Numbered from the stretch's first letter, positions 15,878 through 25,322 are shown. The stretch is 64,000 bases of DNA from WVYX01 sp039592335 (GCA_039592335.1 JBDHBX010000013.1:1-64000), one strand, 5' to 3'. Numbers and translations are program-made. The notes: generated from the letters alone by a model not told the origin.

Positions 15878-18800
15878 TGTTCAAGAAGAAGAACGACCGA
15901 CCTCCCGAGCCGAAATACCCTGGCGTCCCGACGCAGAACGACGGGACCGGGGCAGTCGTGCAGATGGAGACGGATGCCAGCGAAGGGGCCGGCGCGTATC
16001 CCATCACGCCCTCTACACAGATGGGCGAGGGGTGGGCGGCTGCCGTCGCCGCCGGGAAGACCAACGTGAACGACCGCCGGCTGCTGTTCTTCGAGCCGGA
16101 GGGCGAGCACGCCGCCGCCGCCGTGACCGCGGGGATGAGCATGGTAGGCCTCCGCGCCACCAACTTCTCGAGCGGCCAGGGCATTGCCTACATGCATGAG
16201 TCGCTCTACGCGGCGGCCGGCAAGCGGCTCACCTACGTGCTGAACATCGGGGCGCGCGCCATGACCAAGCACGCCCTCAACGTGCACGCGGGCCACGATG
16301 ACTATCACGCGATCGACGACACGGGCTTCTTCCAGTTGTTCGCGAAGGACGCCCAGGAGTGTGCTGACCTCAGCCTGATCGCGCACAAGATCGCCGAGCT
16401 GTCGCTCAACCCCGGCGCGCTGGCCCAGGACGGCTTCCTCACGACGCACGTGATCGAGTCGATGAACATGCCCGAGCCCGAGCTGGTGAAGGAGTACCTG
16501 GGTGACCCGGCGGACATCATCGACTCGCCCACGCCGGCGCAGAAGTGGGTGTTCGGCGAGCAGCGGCGCCGTATCCCCGAGATCTTCGACCTCGACTACC
16601 CCGCCATGCTGGGCACCGTCCAGAACCAGGACAGCTACATGCAGGGTGTGGCGGCGCAGCGGCCCTTCTACTTCGATCACGTGGTCCAGTTCACCGACCA
16701 GGCAATGGAGGAGTACTACCAGCTCACCGGCCGGCGTTACGCGCGGGCCACCGGCTACCGGCTGGACGACGCCGAGTACGTGATCGCCGGGCAGGGCTCG
16801 TTGGTGAGCAACGCCGAGGCGGTGGTCGATTACCTGCGCGAGACGCGCGGCATCCGGGTCGGCATACTCAACCTGACGATGTTCCGCCCCTTCCCGGCCG
16901 ACGTCCTCACGCACCTGCTCAGGCGCAAGAAGGCGGTGGCCGTGCTGGAGCGCGTGGATCAGCCCCTGGCGGTGGACCAGCCGATCCTGCGCGAGATGCG
17001 CGCGGCGGTGAACAAGGCGCTCGAGAACGGGCGGGCCAAGGGCAGCCTCCCCTACCCCGAGATCGCGACCTATCTGTCGGACGACGCACCGGAGTTCTTC
17101 TCCGGGACGTTTGGCCTGGGGAGCCGCGACCTCCAGCCCGGCGACATCATCGCCGCGGTGGAGAACATGCTGCCCCACGGCAAGCGGCGGCGCCAGTTCT
17201 ATCTCGGCATCGACTTCGTGCGCGAGGGCACCAAGCTGCCCAAGCTCCAGATCTGGCAGGAGGAGCTGCTCGAGGCCTACCCCGACGTGGCCGATCTGTC
17301 GCTCCCGATGACCGAAGACATCGACCTGATGCCCGAGGGCTCGACCTCGATCCGCATCCACTCGATCGGCGGGTGGGGCGCCATCACCATGGGCAAGAAC
17401 GTGGCGATGACCGCGGCCGACCTCTTCGGGATGTACATCAAGGCCAACCCGAAGTACGGCTCGGAGAAGAAGGGCCAGCCCACCACGTTCTACGCCACGC
17501 TGGCGCACGCGCCGATCCGGCTCAACTGCGAGCTGAAGCACGTGAACGTGGTGCTCTCCCCGGATCCCAACGTGTTCCGCCACTCCGACCCGTTGGCCGG
17601 CCTCTCCGAGGGCGGCGTGTTCATCATCCAGCACGACGGGACGGCCGAGGAGCTGTGGAACCAGCTCCCGGCCACGGCACAGAAGACCATCAAGGAGAAA
17701 CAGCTCCACGTCCACTTCCTGAACGCCTTCAAGATCGCCACCGACGAGGCGAGCGATCCGGAGCTGCGCTACCGCATGCAGGGTGCCGCGTTCATGGGCG
17801 CGTTCTTCAAGGTCTCGGGGCTGGCAGAGCGCGAAGAGACGACCGAGCAACAGCTGATCGAGGGCATCTACCGGCAGCTGCAGTACAAGTTCGGGCACCT
17901 GGGCGAGCGGGTGGTGGAGGACAACGTCCGAGTGATCCGGCGCGGCTACGACGAGACCGACACCATCGACGTCGCGGCCATGAGCGTACGCGCGGATGAT
18001 CTCGGCCACGTGCCGCAGATGCCGGCCATCCTGGACGGTTCGAAGGTGCAGCCCGGGATCGCCAACCCCGGGCGGTTCTGGGAGCAGGTGTGCTACGTCT
18101 ACAAGACCGGGGACGACGGCATCGCCGATCCGTTCGCGGCGCTCTCGGCCATCCCGGCAGCTACCAGCACGATCCGCGACATGACCGACGTGCGGTTCGA
18201 GGTGCCGGAGTTCATCGCGGCCAACTGCACCGGCTGCGCGCAGTGCTGGACCCAGTGCCCCGACGCCGCCATTCCGGGCGTCGTGAACGACGTGGAAGAG
18301 GTGCTCGGCGCGGCGATCACGACCGTGTCCAACGGCCGCTCGCTCGACCGGCTGAATCAGATCTCGAAGCACCTGTCGAACGAGTCGCGCAAGATCATGA
18401 AGGGCGTGCCGTTCACGACCTTCGGCGAGGTGCTGTCGCAGGCCTACAAGAACGTCACCGAGAAGCTCAACCTCGACCCCGAGCGGCGCGCCGCGCTGGA
18501 CGAGGAGTTCGCTCCGGTGTACACGGCGCTGGCGGAGTTCCCGCTGGCCAAGACCGCGCCGTTCTTCGACCTGCCCGAGTCGCAGGCGAAGGGGACGGGC
18601 GGGCTGCTCTCCATCACGGTCAGCCCCGACGCGTGCAAGGGCTGCAACATCTGCGTGGAGGTCTGCCCCGACAACGCGCTCGTGACCGTCGCGCAGACCG
18701 ACGAGATCGTAGAGCGGCTGCGGCGCAACTGGGCCTTGTGGGAGAACCTGCCCGACACCGACGACCGCTACGTCAACGTCTCCAACCTCGAGGAGGGGAT

Positions 18801-20895
18801 CGGCGTCCTGTCGTCGCTGCTGCTCAAGAAGGAGAACTACAAGTCGATGGCGGGCGGCGACGGCGCATGCATGGGCTGCGGCGAGAAGACCGAAGTCCAC
18901 TTGGTGCTGTCGGCGGTGAACGCGTTGATGCTGCCGCGCGTCAAGCAGCACGTCACGAAGCTGGACGACCTGATCGCACAGCTCGACGAGAAGGCCCGCA
19001 CGATCCTCGCCTCCGACGCCGACCTCTCCAAGCTCGGTGTGGCCGAGGGCAAGGTCGACCTGCCGCTGGAGCAGCAGAAGCAGCAGGCGGTGGCGCGCAT
19101 CTCGAAGATGATCGACGAGCTGAAGGACCTCAGGTGGCGCTATACCGAGGGACCGACCGGTAAGGGCCGTGCCACCCTCGGGATGACCAACGCAACCGGC
19201 TGCTCCTCGGTGTGGGGCAGCACTTACCCGTTCAATCCGTATCCCTTCCCCTGGGTGAACCACCTGTTCCAGGACGCCCCCTCTATCGCCATCGGCGTGT
19301 TCGAGGGCCACATGCGCAAGATGGGCGACGGGTTCATCACGGTGCGGCGGGCCCAGCTCGAGCTGGCGGGCGAGTACGACCCCGCGGTGCACGAGCCCTT
19401 CTTCCAGAAGTTCGAGTGGCGCCGGTTCAACGACGAAGAGTTCGATCTCTGCCCGCCGATCTTCGCGACCGGCGGCGACGGCGCCATGCTGGACATCGGG
19501 TTCCAGAACCTGTCGCGCCTGCTCGCGTCCGGGAAGCCGGTGCGCGTGATCGTGCTCGACACCCAGGTGTACTCCAACACCGGCGGCCAGGCGTGCACCA
19601 GCGGCTACCGTGGCCAGGTGAGCGACATGGCGGCCTACGGCAAGGCGCAGCACGGCAAGGAGGAGACACGCAAGGAGATGGCGCTGCTGGCCATGGCGCA
19701 CCGCAACGTGTTCGTGCTGCAATCGTCGCAGGCCTCGCCGGCGCACATGCTGGGCGGAGTGCTCAAGGGGTTGCAGTCGAAATACCCGGCGGTGTTCGCG
19801 CTGCACTGTCCCTGCCCGCCGGAACACGGTCTGGGCGACGACCAGGCGCCCGATGCCGCCAAGCTTTCGCTCGAGTCGCGGGCCTACCCGCTGATGCTGT
19901 ACGACCCGGCGGAGGGCACCAAGCTAGCTGACCGGCTGAGCCTCGACGGCAATCCCTCGGTCGGCGACACGTGGCCCGAGTACGACCTCACGTACCTCGA
20001 CGAGGAGGGCAACGAGCAGACCAAGACGCTGCCCGTGACGATCGCCGACTGGGCCGCCACCGAGGTGCGGTTCAAGAAGCACTTCACGAAGATCAAGCCC
20101 GACACACCGGAAGATGAGCTTGTGGCGTTCCACGAGTACATGGCCCGGCCAGCGGACGACCGGGAAGGCGTCACTCCTTTCATTTACGTGCTGGAGCGCG
20201 ACAAGACCCTTGGGCGACTCGCGGTGTCGGTCGAGATGGTGGAGCTGACGGAAGACCGGATCGAGGTGTGGGATCTGCTCAAGGAGATGGCGGGTGAGGC
20301 CGAGGTGGAAGCCGGCGACGTGGCCGACTTCGAGCAGGAGGTGGCACAGATCCGGGCCCAGTACGAGGCGAAGATCGCCGATCTCAAGAAGAAGTTCCCG
20401 CAGGTCATCGCGCGGCGCCTGGCCGAGGGCCTGGTGCGCGCCGGCAACGGGCAGCAGACCGTGGCCGACCTGCTCAGCAAAGTGCAGGGAATGGAGGGCC
20501 TCACCCCGATCACCACCGACATGGTGGCCGGGTTCGGGGCCGCGGCGGCGCTGGCGGTGGAGCCGGCTCTCGCGGGCGACGGCGGGGCCGCGACGGCGGT
20601 GGCAGAGGCGCCAGCCGCGCCCGCGGTGGAGGAAGAGGAAGAGCTCGCGCTGGAGCCGTACATCGACACGGCACGGTGTACGACGTGCGACGAATGCACC
20701 AAGCTCAACAAGAAGATGTTCGCGTACAACCCCAAGAAGCAGGCATACATCAAGGACCCCAAGGCCGGCACGTTCAAGGAACTGGTGATGGCGGCGGAGC
20801 GGTGCCCGGTGCGGATCATCCATCCGGGCAACCCGCTCAACAAGAAGGAGAAGGACCTCGAGAAGTGGATGAAGCGGGCCGAGCCGTTCAATTAG
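15874..20895 (+). CDS. nifJ: Extended single-chain pyruvate:ferredoxin oxidoreductase-type enzyme
   Basis: A 1673-residue protein; usual single-chain PFORs have about 1170-1200. Domain order: PFOR domain I with YPITPSTQMGEGW near residue 42; transketolase-C-like domain; gamma domain from about 500 (IGGWGAITMGKN...ATLAHAPIRLNCEL); two [4Fe-4S] motifs, CTGCAQCWTQCP at about 784 and CKGCNICVEVCP at about 920; CMGCGEK at about 995 for the third cluster; and the TPP motif GGDGAMLDIGFQN at about 1199 with SNTGGQ at about 1232. The extra length is an insert between CMGCGEK and NATGCSS plus a C-terminal extension ending in a Cys-bearing module (CTTCDECTKLNKKMF...AERCPVRIIHPG, about 1606-1650). It oxidises pyruvate or a similar oxoacid and reduces ferredoxin. 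The extension may be a built-in electron carrier. Confidence 0.88.
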   Translation: MMFKKKNDRPPEPKYPGVPTQNDGTGAVVQMETDASEGAGAYPITPSTQMGEGWAAAVAAGKTNVNDRRLLFFEPEGEHAAAAVTAGMSMVGLRATNFSSGQGIAYMHESLYAAAGKRLTYVLNIGARAMTKHALNVHAGHDDYHAIDDTGFFQLFAKDAQECADLSLIAHKIAELSLNPGALAQDGFLTTHVIESMNMPEPELVKEYLGDPADIIDSPTPAQKWVFGEQRRRIPEIFDLDYPAMLGTVQNQDSYMQGVAAQRPFYFDHVVQFTDQAMEEYYQLTGRRYARATGYRLDDAEYVIAGQGSLVSNAEAVVDYLRETRGIRVGILNLTMFRPFPADVLTHLLRRKKAVAVLERVDQPLAVDQPILREMRAAVNKALENGRAKGSLPYPEIATYLSDDAPEFFSGTFGLGSRDLQPGDIIAAVENMLPHGKRRRQFYLGIDFVREGTKLPKLQIWQEELLEAYPDVADLSLPMTEDIDLMPEGSTSIRIHSIGGWGAITMGKNVAMTAADLFGMYIKANPKYGSEKKGQPTTFYATLAHAPIRLNCELKHVNVVLSPDPNVFRHSDPLAGLSEGGVFIIQHDGTAEELWNQLPATAQKTIKEKQLHVHFLNAFKIATDEASDPELRYRMQGAAFMGAFFKVSGLAEREETTEQQLIEGIYRQLQYKFGHLGERVVEDNVRVIRRGYDETDTIDVAAMSVRADDLGHVPQMPAILDGSKVQPGIANPGRFWEQVCYVYKTGDDGIADPFAALSAIPAATSTIRDMTDVRFEVPEFIAANCTGCAQCWTQCPDAAIPGVVNDVEEVLGAAITTVSNGRSLDRLNQISKHLSNESRKIMKGVPFTTFGEVLSQAYKNVTEKLNLDPERRAALDEEFAPVYTALAEFPLAKTAPFFDLPESQAKGTGGLLSITVSPDACKGCNICVEVCPDNALVTVAQTDEIVERLRRNWALWENLPDTDDRYVNVSNLEEGIGVLSSLLLKKENYKSMAGGDGACMGCGEKTEVHLVLSAVNALMLPRVKQHVTKLDDLIAQLDEKARTILASDADLSKLGVAEGKVDLPLEQQKQQAVARISKMIDELKDLRWRYTEGPTGKGRATLGMTNATGCSSVWGSTYPFNPYPFPWVNHLFQDAPSIAIGVFEGHMRKMGDGFITVRRAQLELAGEYDPAVHEPFFQKFEWRRFNDEEFDLCPPIFATGGDGAMLDIGFQNLSRLLASGKPVRVIVLDTQVYSNTGGQACTSGYRGQVSDMAAYGKAQHGKEETRKEMALLAMAHRNVFVLQSSQASPAHMLGGVLKGLQSKYPAVFALHCPCPPEHGLGDDQAPDAAKLSLESRAYPLMLYDPAEGTKLADRLSLDGNPSVGDTWPEYDLTYLDEEGNEQTKTLPVTIADWAATEVRFKKHFTKIKPDTPEDELVAFHEYMARPADDREGVTPFIYVLERDKTLGRLAVSVEMVELTEDRIEVWDLLKEMAGEAEVEAGDVADFEQEVAQIRAQYEAKIADLKKKFPQVIARRLAEGLVRAGNGQQTVADLLSKVQGMEGLTPITTDMVAGFGAAAALAVEPALAGDGGAATAVAEAPAAPAVEEEEELALEPYIDTARCTTCDECTKLNKKMFAYNPKKQAYIKDPKAGTFKELVMAAERCPVRIIHPGNPLNKKEKDLEKWMKRAEPFN

Positions 20896-20908
20896 CCCGA
20901 AGACGCTC

Positions 20909-22231
20909 ATGGCCCACCGCACGAGGTTCCGCCACGGGGTTCACCCGCCGGAGCTGAAGGAGTTGACCGCCGGTACCCCAATCCGGCGCATGCCCTTCCC
21001 CGACGAGGTCGTGCTCCCCCTATCACAGCACACCGGGAAGCCCGCCAAGGCAATTGTGCGCGTGGGCGACAAGGTGGAGCGCGGCGACAAGATCGGGGAG
21101 GCCGACGGCTTCATCTCCTCGCCGATCCACGCCTCGGCCGCCGGCACCATCGAGGAGGTCGGGCTCTGGCCCCACCCCACCGGCGGCTACCAACCCGCGA
21201 TCCGCATCCGGGTCGAGCAGTTCTCGGCCCAGATGCCGCGTCCCCGCCTCGTCCCCGACTGGGAGGGGCTCGACCACGACGGGCTCGTCGAGGCGGTGCG
21301 CCAGGCCGGGGTCGTGGGACTGGGCGGCGCGGCGTTCCCCACGCACGTGAAGCTCCAGCCCCCGAAGGACCAGCACGTCGACACGATCCTGATCAATGGG
21401 GCCGAATGCGAGCCGTACCTCACGACCGACCACCGCACAATGGTCGAGTACCCCGAGCGGGTGCAGCTCGGGGTCCGGATCATGATGCGGGCGCTGGGCG
21501 TGGGTCGCGCCGTGATCGGAATCGAGAGGAACAAGCCCGACGCCATCGAGCGGCTCCGCGCGACGCTGCCCACCGACATCGACGTGACGGTGCAGCCACT
21601 CACGGTGAAGTATCCCCAGGGCGCGGAGAAGATGTTGATCGACGCGGTGCTGCACCGCGAGGTCCCCTCGGGCGGGCTGCCGATGAATGTGGGCGTGGTG
21701 GTGCACAACGTGGCCTCGGTGGCGACCATCGCCGAGGTGTTCGAGACGGGGCTGCCGCTGATCGAACGGATCGTGACGGTGTCCGGGTTCGGCGTGAAGA
21801 GACCCGCCAACCTGATCGTGCCGGTCGGCACCAAGACCCGCGACCTGCTCGACGCGTGCGACGGGCTCACCGACGACGCCCGCGAGGTGATCTTCGGCGG
21901 ACCGATGATGGGCACGGCGGTCGCCGACCTGGACGCGCCGATCATGAAGGGCACGACCGGCGTGGTGGTGCTGACGCGGCGCGACGTGAAGCCGCAGCAG
22001 TCGTACCCCTGCATCGGCTGCGGCCACTGCCTCGACGCCTGCCCCGTGTTCCTCAATCCGCAGCAGCTCGGCAAGCTCGCCATGGCCGAGCGTTGGGAGG
22101 AGATGGAGCAGGAAAACCTGATGGACTGCATGCTGTGCGGTTGCTGCAGTTACACCTGTCCCTCCAACATCCCGCTGTCCCAGCTCTTCGTCATGGGCAA
22201 GGCGGCGCTCCGCAAGGTGAAGGTCGCGTGA
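20909..22231 (+). CDS. rnfC: Rnf complex subunit RnfC
   Basis: A 440-residue cytoplasmic-side subunit. The N-terminal RnfC barrel-sandwich part is HGVHPPELKEL...PDEVVLPLSQHTGKPAKAIVRVGDKVERGDKIGE. The NADH/FMN-binding Nqo1-like core follows (GLGGAAFPTHVKL, INGAECEPYLTTDHR). Two [4Fe-4S] motifs close the protein: CIGCGHCLDACP at about 368 and CMLCGCCSYTCP at about 407. RnfC carries the NAD site of the ferredoxin:NAD oxidoreductase. It begins 13 bp after the PFOR gene and overlaps rnfD by GTGA. Confidence 0.95.
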   Translation: MAHRTRFRHGVHPPELKELTAGTPIRRMPFPDEVVLPLSQHTGKPAKAIVRVGDKVERGDKIGEADGFISSPIHASAAGTIEEVGLWPHPTGGYQPAIRIRVEQFSAQMPRPRLVPDWEGLDHDGLVEAVRQAGVVGLGGAAFPTHVKLQPPKDQHVDTILINGAECEPYLTTDHRTMVEYPERVQLGVRIMMRALGVGRAVIGIERNKPDAIERLRATLPTDIDVTVQPLTVKYPQGAEKMLIDAVLHREVPSGGLPMNVGVVVHNVASVATIAEVFETGLPLIERIVTVSGFGVKRPANLIVPVGTKTRDLLDACDGLTDDAREVIFGGPMMGTAVADLDAPIMKGTTGVVVLTRRDVKPQQSYPCIGCGHCLDACPVFLNPQQLGKLAMAERWEEMEQENLMDCMLCGCCSYTCPSNIPLSQLFVMGKAALRKVKVA

Positions 22232-23241
22232 GCACCCCGCGCTTCCTGATCACGGCGTCGCCGCACCTGGCCGAGAGCGACTCGACGCCCAAGATCATGT
22301 GGCACGTGGTGCTGAGCCTGATCCCCATCGTGGGCGCGTCGGTCTACTACTTCGGTCCCAGCGCCGTGCTGGTCACCGCCGCGGCGACGGCGGGGTGCCT
22401 GCTCACCGAATGGGCCTTCGGCAAGAAGGGCACGCTGCGGGACGGCTCGGCGATGATCACGGGCCTGTTGCTCGGGTTGATCCTGCCGGCTGGCATTCCG
22501 TTGTGGATGGCCTTCGTGGGCGGCGCCTTCAGCATCGGGTTCGGCAAGATCGTATTCGGCGGTCTGGGGCAGAACATCTTCAACCCGGCGCTGCTGGGGC
22601 GGGCCTTCCTGCAGGCCGCCTTCCCCGTCGCGCTGACCACCTGGCCCGTGATCCGGCAGAACTGGTGGGCGCTGAGGGGCGACAACCTGGCCCTGCCGCT
22701 CATGAGCGCCAAGGAAGTGGACGTGCTCACGGCCGCCACGCCGTTGGGACTGCAGAAGTTCGAGCAGACGACTACCGAGTTGGGCAGCCTGATGATCGGT
22801 GCGACCGAGGGCTCGCTGGGCGAGACGGCCGGGTTGTTGATCCTGGTGTGCGGCGGCTACCTCGCGCTGCGCAAGTTCCTCAACTGGCGCATCCCGGCCA
22901 GCATCTTCCTCACGGTAGCGGTGTTTTCGCAGCTGCTGCATTGGCTCGACGCTGCACGGTACCCCGACGCGCTGTTCATGCTCTTCTCCGGCGGTCTCAT
23001 GCTCGGCGCCGTGTACATGGCCACCGACATGGTGACATCGCCGGTGACCAACGCCGGCTGCTGGATCTTCGGCTTCGGGATCGGCTTCCTGGTGGTGGTG
23101 ATCCGGCTGTGGGGCGGTCTCGCCGAAGGGGTGATGTATGCGATCCTGCTGATGAACGCGCTGGTGCCCTTCATCAATCGGGCCACCCAACCGCGGTTGT
23201 TCGGCACACAGCGCCGTCAGCCCAGGGAGGCGTCCACGTGA
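22228..23241 (+). CDS. rnfD: Rnf complex membrane subunit RnfD
   Basis: A 337-residue integral membrane protein from the GTG that overlaps the rnfC stop. FLITASPHLAESDSTPKIMW is the usual RnfD/NqrB opening. About nine hydrophobic segments follow, including FGKIVFGGLGQNIFNPALLGRAF. The covalent-FMN threonine is in SLMIGATEG at about residue 190. GGLMLGAVYMATDMVTSPVT is a conserved late segment. It forms the ion-translocating core with RnfA and RnfE. Translation is coupled on both sides by 4-bp overlaps. Confidence 0.93.
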   Translation: MSTPRFLITASPHLAESDSTPKIMWHVVLSLIPIVGASVYYFGPSAVLVTAAATAGCLLTEWAFGKKGTLRDGSAMITGLLLGLILPAGIPLWMAFVGGAFSIGFGKIVFGGLGQNIFNPALLGRAFLQAAFPVALTTWPVIRQNWWALRGDNLALPLMSAKEVDVLTAATPLGLQKFEQTTTELGSLMIGATEGSLGETAGLLILVCGGYLALRKFLNWRIPASIFLTVAVFSQLLHWLDAARYPDALFMLFSGGLMLGAVYMATDMVTSPVTNAGCWIFGFGIGFLVVVIRLWGGLAEGVMYAILLMNALVPFINRATQPRLFGTQRRQPREAST

Positions 23242-23915
23242 CGGCGCCCGTCCAGCTCGAGGGCAAGCACGAGGTGAAGGCCTCCAAGCTGCTTGCCACG
23301 CTGGCGCTGGCGGGGGCCGGCGCGGGCTTCCTCATCGTGTTCGTGTGGAGCTGGACACAGCCGATCATCCAGGCGTACAAGGCGGAGCAGCTGCGGCTCG
23401 CGGTGCAGGAGGTGCTGGGAGAGCCGGACCACTTCGATACGCTGTACGTGTACGAGGGTGCGCTCGTGAAGGATCTGCCCACCGGTGTGGACGGCACCGC
23501 GCTGGAGCAGGTGTTCCTGGGTTATGCGGCGGGCGGCGAGCGCATCGGATTCGCGGTGGCCTACGGCGAGCCGGGGTTCCAGGACATCGTGCGGGTGATC
23601 TTCGGCTACGACCGCGCGGGGCAGCAGGTGCTGGGCATGAAGGTGTTGGAGAGCAAGGAGACGCCGGGCCTGGGGGACAAGATCGAGAAGGACACGTCGT
23701 TCGTGAACCAGTTCAGCGGCGCGTCGGCGCCGCTGTTGGGCGTGAAAGCCCGTGAGGCGACGGGCGACCCGCACGAGATCGACATGATCACCGGCGCCAC
23801 GATCTCGTCGCGCGTCGTGATCCGGATCATCAACAGCACCGTGGAGCGGTTGGGACCGCTGATGGACGCATACACCGGGCAGGTGGCACGGGGAGACACT
23901 GGGGGAACACGATGA
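23238..23915 (+). CDS. rnfG: Rnf complex flavoprotein subunit RnfG
   Basis: A 225-residue protein beginning at the GTG that overlaps the rnfD stop. One N-terminal membrane helix (LLATLALAGAGAGFLIVFVW) is followed by a periplasmic FMN-binding domain. IDMITGATISSR at about residues 183-194 is the covalent FMN attachment site, through Thr in the S/TGATxS/T box. VLGMKVLESKETPGLGDKI is the other family signature. The covalent FMN normally needs an ApbE flavin transferase; no apbE gene lies in this window. It passes electrons between RnfD and the other membrane subunits. Confidence 0.93.
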   Translation: MTAPVQLEGKHEVKASKLLATLALAGAGAGFLIVFVWSWTQPIIQAYKAEQLRLAVQEVLGEPDHFDTLYVYEGALVKDLPTGVDGTALEQVFLGYAAGGERIGFAVAYGEPGFQDIVRVIFGYDRAGQQVLGMKVLESKETPGLGDKIEKDTSFVNQFSGASAPLLGVKAREATGDPHEIDMITGATISSRVVIRIINSTVERLGPLMDAYTGQVARGDTGGTR

Positions 23916-24583
23916 GTCCGCGCGAGACCACCGCGCAGGTCGACTTCTTCCGAGGAGTGTGGAAGGAGAACCCGGTAATCATCCAGATGCTGGGCCTCTG
24001 CCCCGCCCTGGCTGTCACGAACACGGTGGCCAACTCGCTCGCCATGGGCTTCGCCACCTTCTTCGTGCTCACGGGCTCGAGCCTGCTGGTGTCGCTCACG
24101 AAGAAGTGGGTGCCCAGCGAAGTGCGCATTCCCACGTTCATCCTGATCATCGCGACCTTCGTGACCGTGGCCGACATGAGCCTCGAGGCGCTGGTGCCGG
24201 TGATCCACAAGCAACTCGGCGCGTTCGTGGCGCTCATCGTGGTGAACTGCATGATCCTGTCGCGCCAGGAGGCGTTCGCGTCGAAGCGGCCGGTGGGACG
24301 TTCGCTGCTCGACGCGTTCGGCACGGGCGTCGGCTTCATCATTGCGATGGTCATGATGGGATCCGTGCGCGAGGTGCTGGGAAACGGCACCCTCCTGGGA
24401 TACAGCCTGTTCGGCCCCAACTTCGAGCCCTGGGTGATCTTCATCCTGCCGCCGGGCGGCTTCCTCACGCTGGGGTTCTGGCTGCTGTTTTTCAACTGGT
24501 GGCAGAAGCTGCGCGAGGAGCGCGCCAAGGTGCGTGAGTGGCCGGACGGCGTCGCCGCGCCGGTGGAAGGGAGGGCCGCGTAA
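23912..24583 (+). CDS. rnfE: Rnf complex membrane subunit RnfE
   Basis: A 223-residue protein with six membrane helices. FFRGVWKENPVIIQMLGLCPALAVTNTVANSLAMG is the family opening. Cys30 (LGLCPA) and the later Cys in VVNCMI are the two residues that, with their mirror pair in RnfA, hold the intramembrane iron centre known from Rnf and Na+-NQR. ATGA overlap with rnfG; rnfA starts at its stop codon. Confidence 0.95.
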   Translation: MSPRETTAQVDFFRGVWKENPVIIQMLGLCPALAVTNTVANSLAMGFATFFVLTGSSLLVSLTKKWVPSEVRIPTFILIIATFVTVADMSLEALVPVIHKQLGAFVALIVVNCMILSRQEAFASKRPVGRSLLDAFGTGVGFIIAMVMMGSVREVLGNGTLLGYSLFGPNFEPWVIFILPPGGFLTLGFWLLFFNWWQKLREERAKVREWPDGVAAPVEGRAA

Positions 24584-25161
24584 TGGGCGAGCTCTTCTGG
24601 ATCCTGGTCTCGGCGATGGTGGTGAACAACTTCACCCTGTACTACTTCCTCGGCCTCTGCCCCTTCATGGGCGTGTCGGCCCGGGTGGAGACGGCGGTCC
24701 GCATGGGGATGGCCAACGTCTTCGTCATGGTGATGGCCTCGCTGTGCGCCTGGTTCCTCAACACGTTCATCCTACCGCACGCGCCGTACCTCCGGCTCAT
24801 CTCGTTTATCGTGGTGATCGCGTCGTTCGTGCAAATCGTGGAGATGGTGATCAAGAAGATCAGCCCCAAACTGTTCCGTCAGCTCGGCATCTACCTGCCC
24901 CTGATCACCACCAACTGCGCGATCTTGGGATTGGCACTGTTCCAGACCAACCGCGGCTACGGGCTGGTGCAGGGCCTGTTCTTCGCGCTGGGCGCCGGCC
25001 TCGGGCTGACCCTCGCACTCGTGCTCATGGCCGCGATCCGGGAGACGGGCGAGCTGTCGGACACGCCCGACATCGCCAAGGGTATGGCCATCGTCCTCAT
25101 CATCGCCGGGAGTCTGTCGCTCGCGTTCATGGGCTTCGCCGGACTGTTGAGCTCCACATGA
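24583..25161 (+). CDS. rnfA: Rnf complex membrane subunit RnfA
   Basis: A 192-residue protein, the usual RnfA length, with six membrane helices. Signature stretches are LVSAMVVNNFTLYYFLGLCPFMGVS, QIVEMVIKKISPKLF and LGIYLPLITTNCAILG. Cys26 (GLCPF) and the Cys of TTNCAI pair with RnfE to bind iron in the membrane. The start at 24583 gives TAATG coupling to rnfE; an upstream start at 24538 would lie inside rnfE. Confidence 0.95.
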   Translation: MGELFWILVSAMVVNNFTLYYFLGLCPFMGVSARVETAVRMGMANVFVMVMASLCAWFLNTFILPHAPYLRLISFIVVIASFVQIVEMVIKKISPKLFRQLGIYLPLITTNCAILGLALFQTNRGYGLVQGLFFALGAGLGLTLALVLMAAIRETGELSDTPDIAKGMAIVLIIAGSLSLAFMGFAGLLSST

Positions 25162-25322
25162 GCGAGCTCGTCGCGATCGTCGGCCTCGTGTTCCTGTTCG
25201 TGGTGTTCGGCATGCTGCGCTTCGCCGACCGGAGCGGCGCCACGAGCGGGTGTCACGGCTGCGCGCAGGCGCCGGCGGGGCCGCAGTGCGGGTCGTGTGA
25301 GGGGACGGAGGGGGACGGCTAG
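25158..25322 (+). CDS. Small Cys-rich membrane protein at the end of the rnf operon (NqrM-like)
   Basis: A 54-residue protein coupled to rnfA by an ATGA overlap. Residues 5-21 form one membrane helix (VAIVGLVFLFVVFGMLR). The short tail carries Cys32-x2-Cys35 and Cys44-x2-Cys47. This layout, a helix followed by four cysteines, resembles NqrM, the small protein that helps insert the intramembrane iron centre between NqrD and NqrE in Na+-NQR. RnfA and RnfE have the equivalent cysteines, so an Rnf iron-maturation role is a reasonable inference. The sequence is too short to prove homology by eye. Confidence 0.75.
   Translation: MSELVAIVGLVFLFVVFGMLRFADRSGATSGCHGCAQAPAGPQCGSCEGTEGDG

Noticed and set aside
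15754..19827. Very long open frame (1357 codons) on the minus strand opposite the PFOR gene
   Set aside because: It is a product of GC-rich codon bias opposite a clear PFOR gene. The translation is His/Arg/Val-rich low-information sequence without domains.
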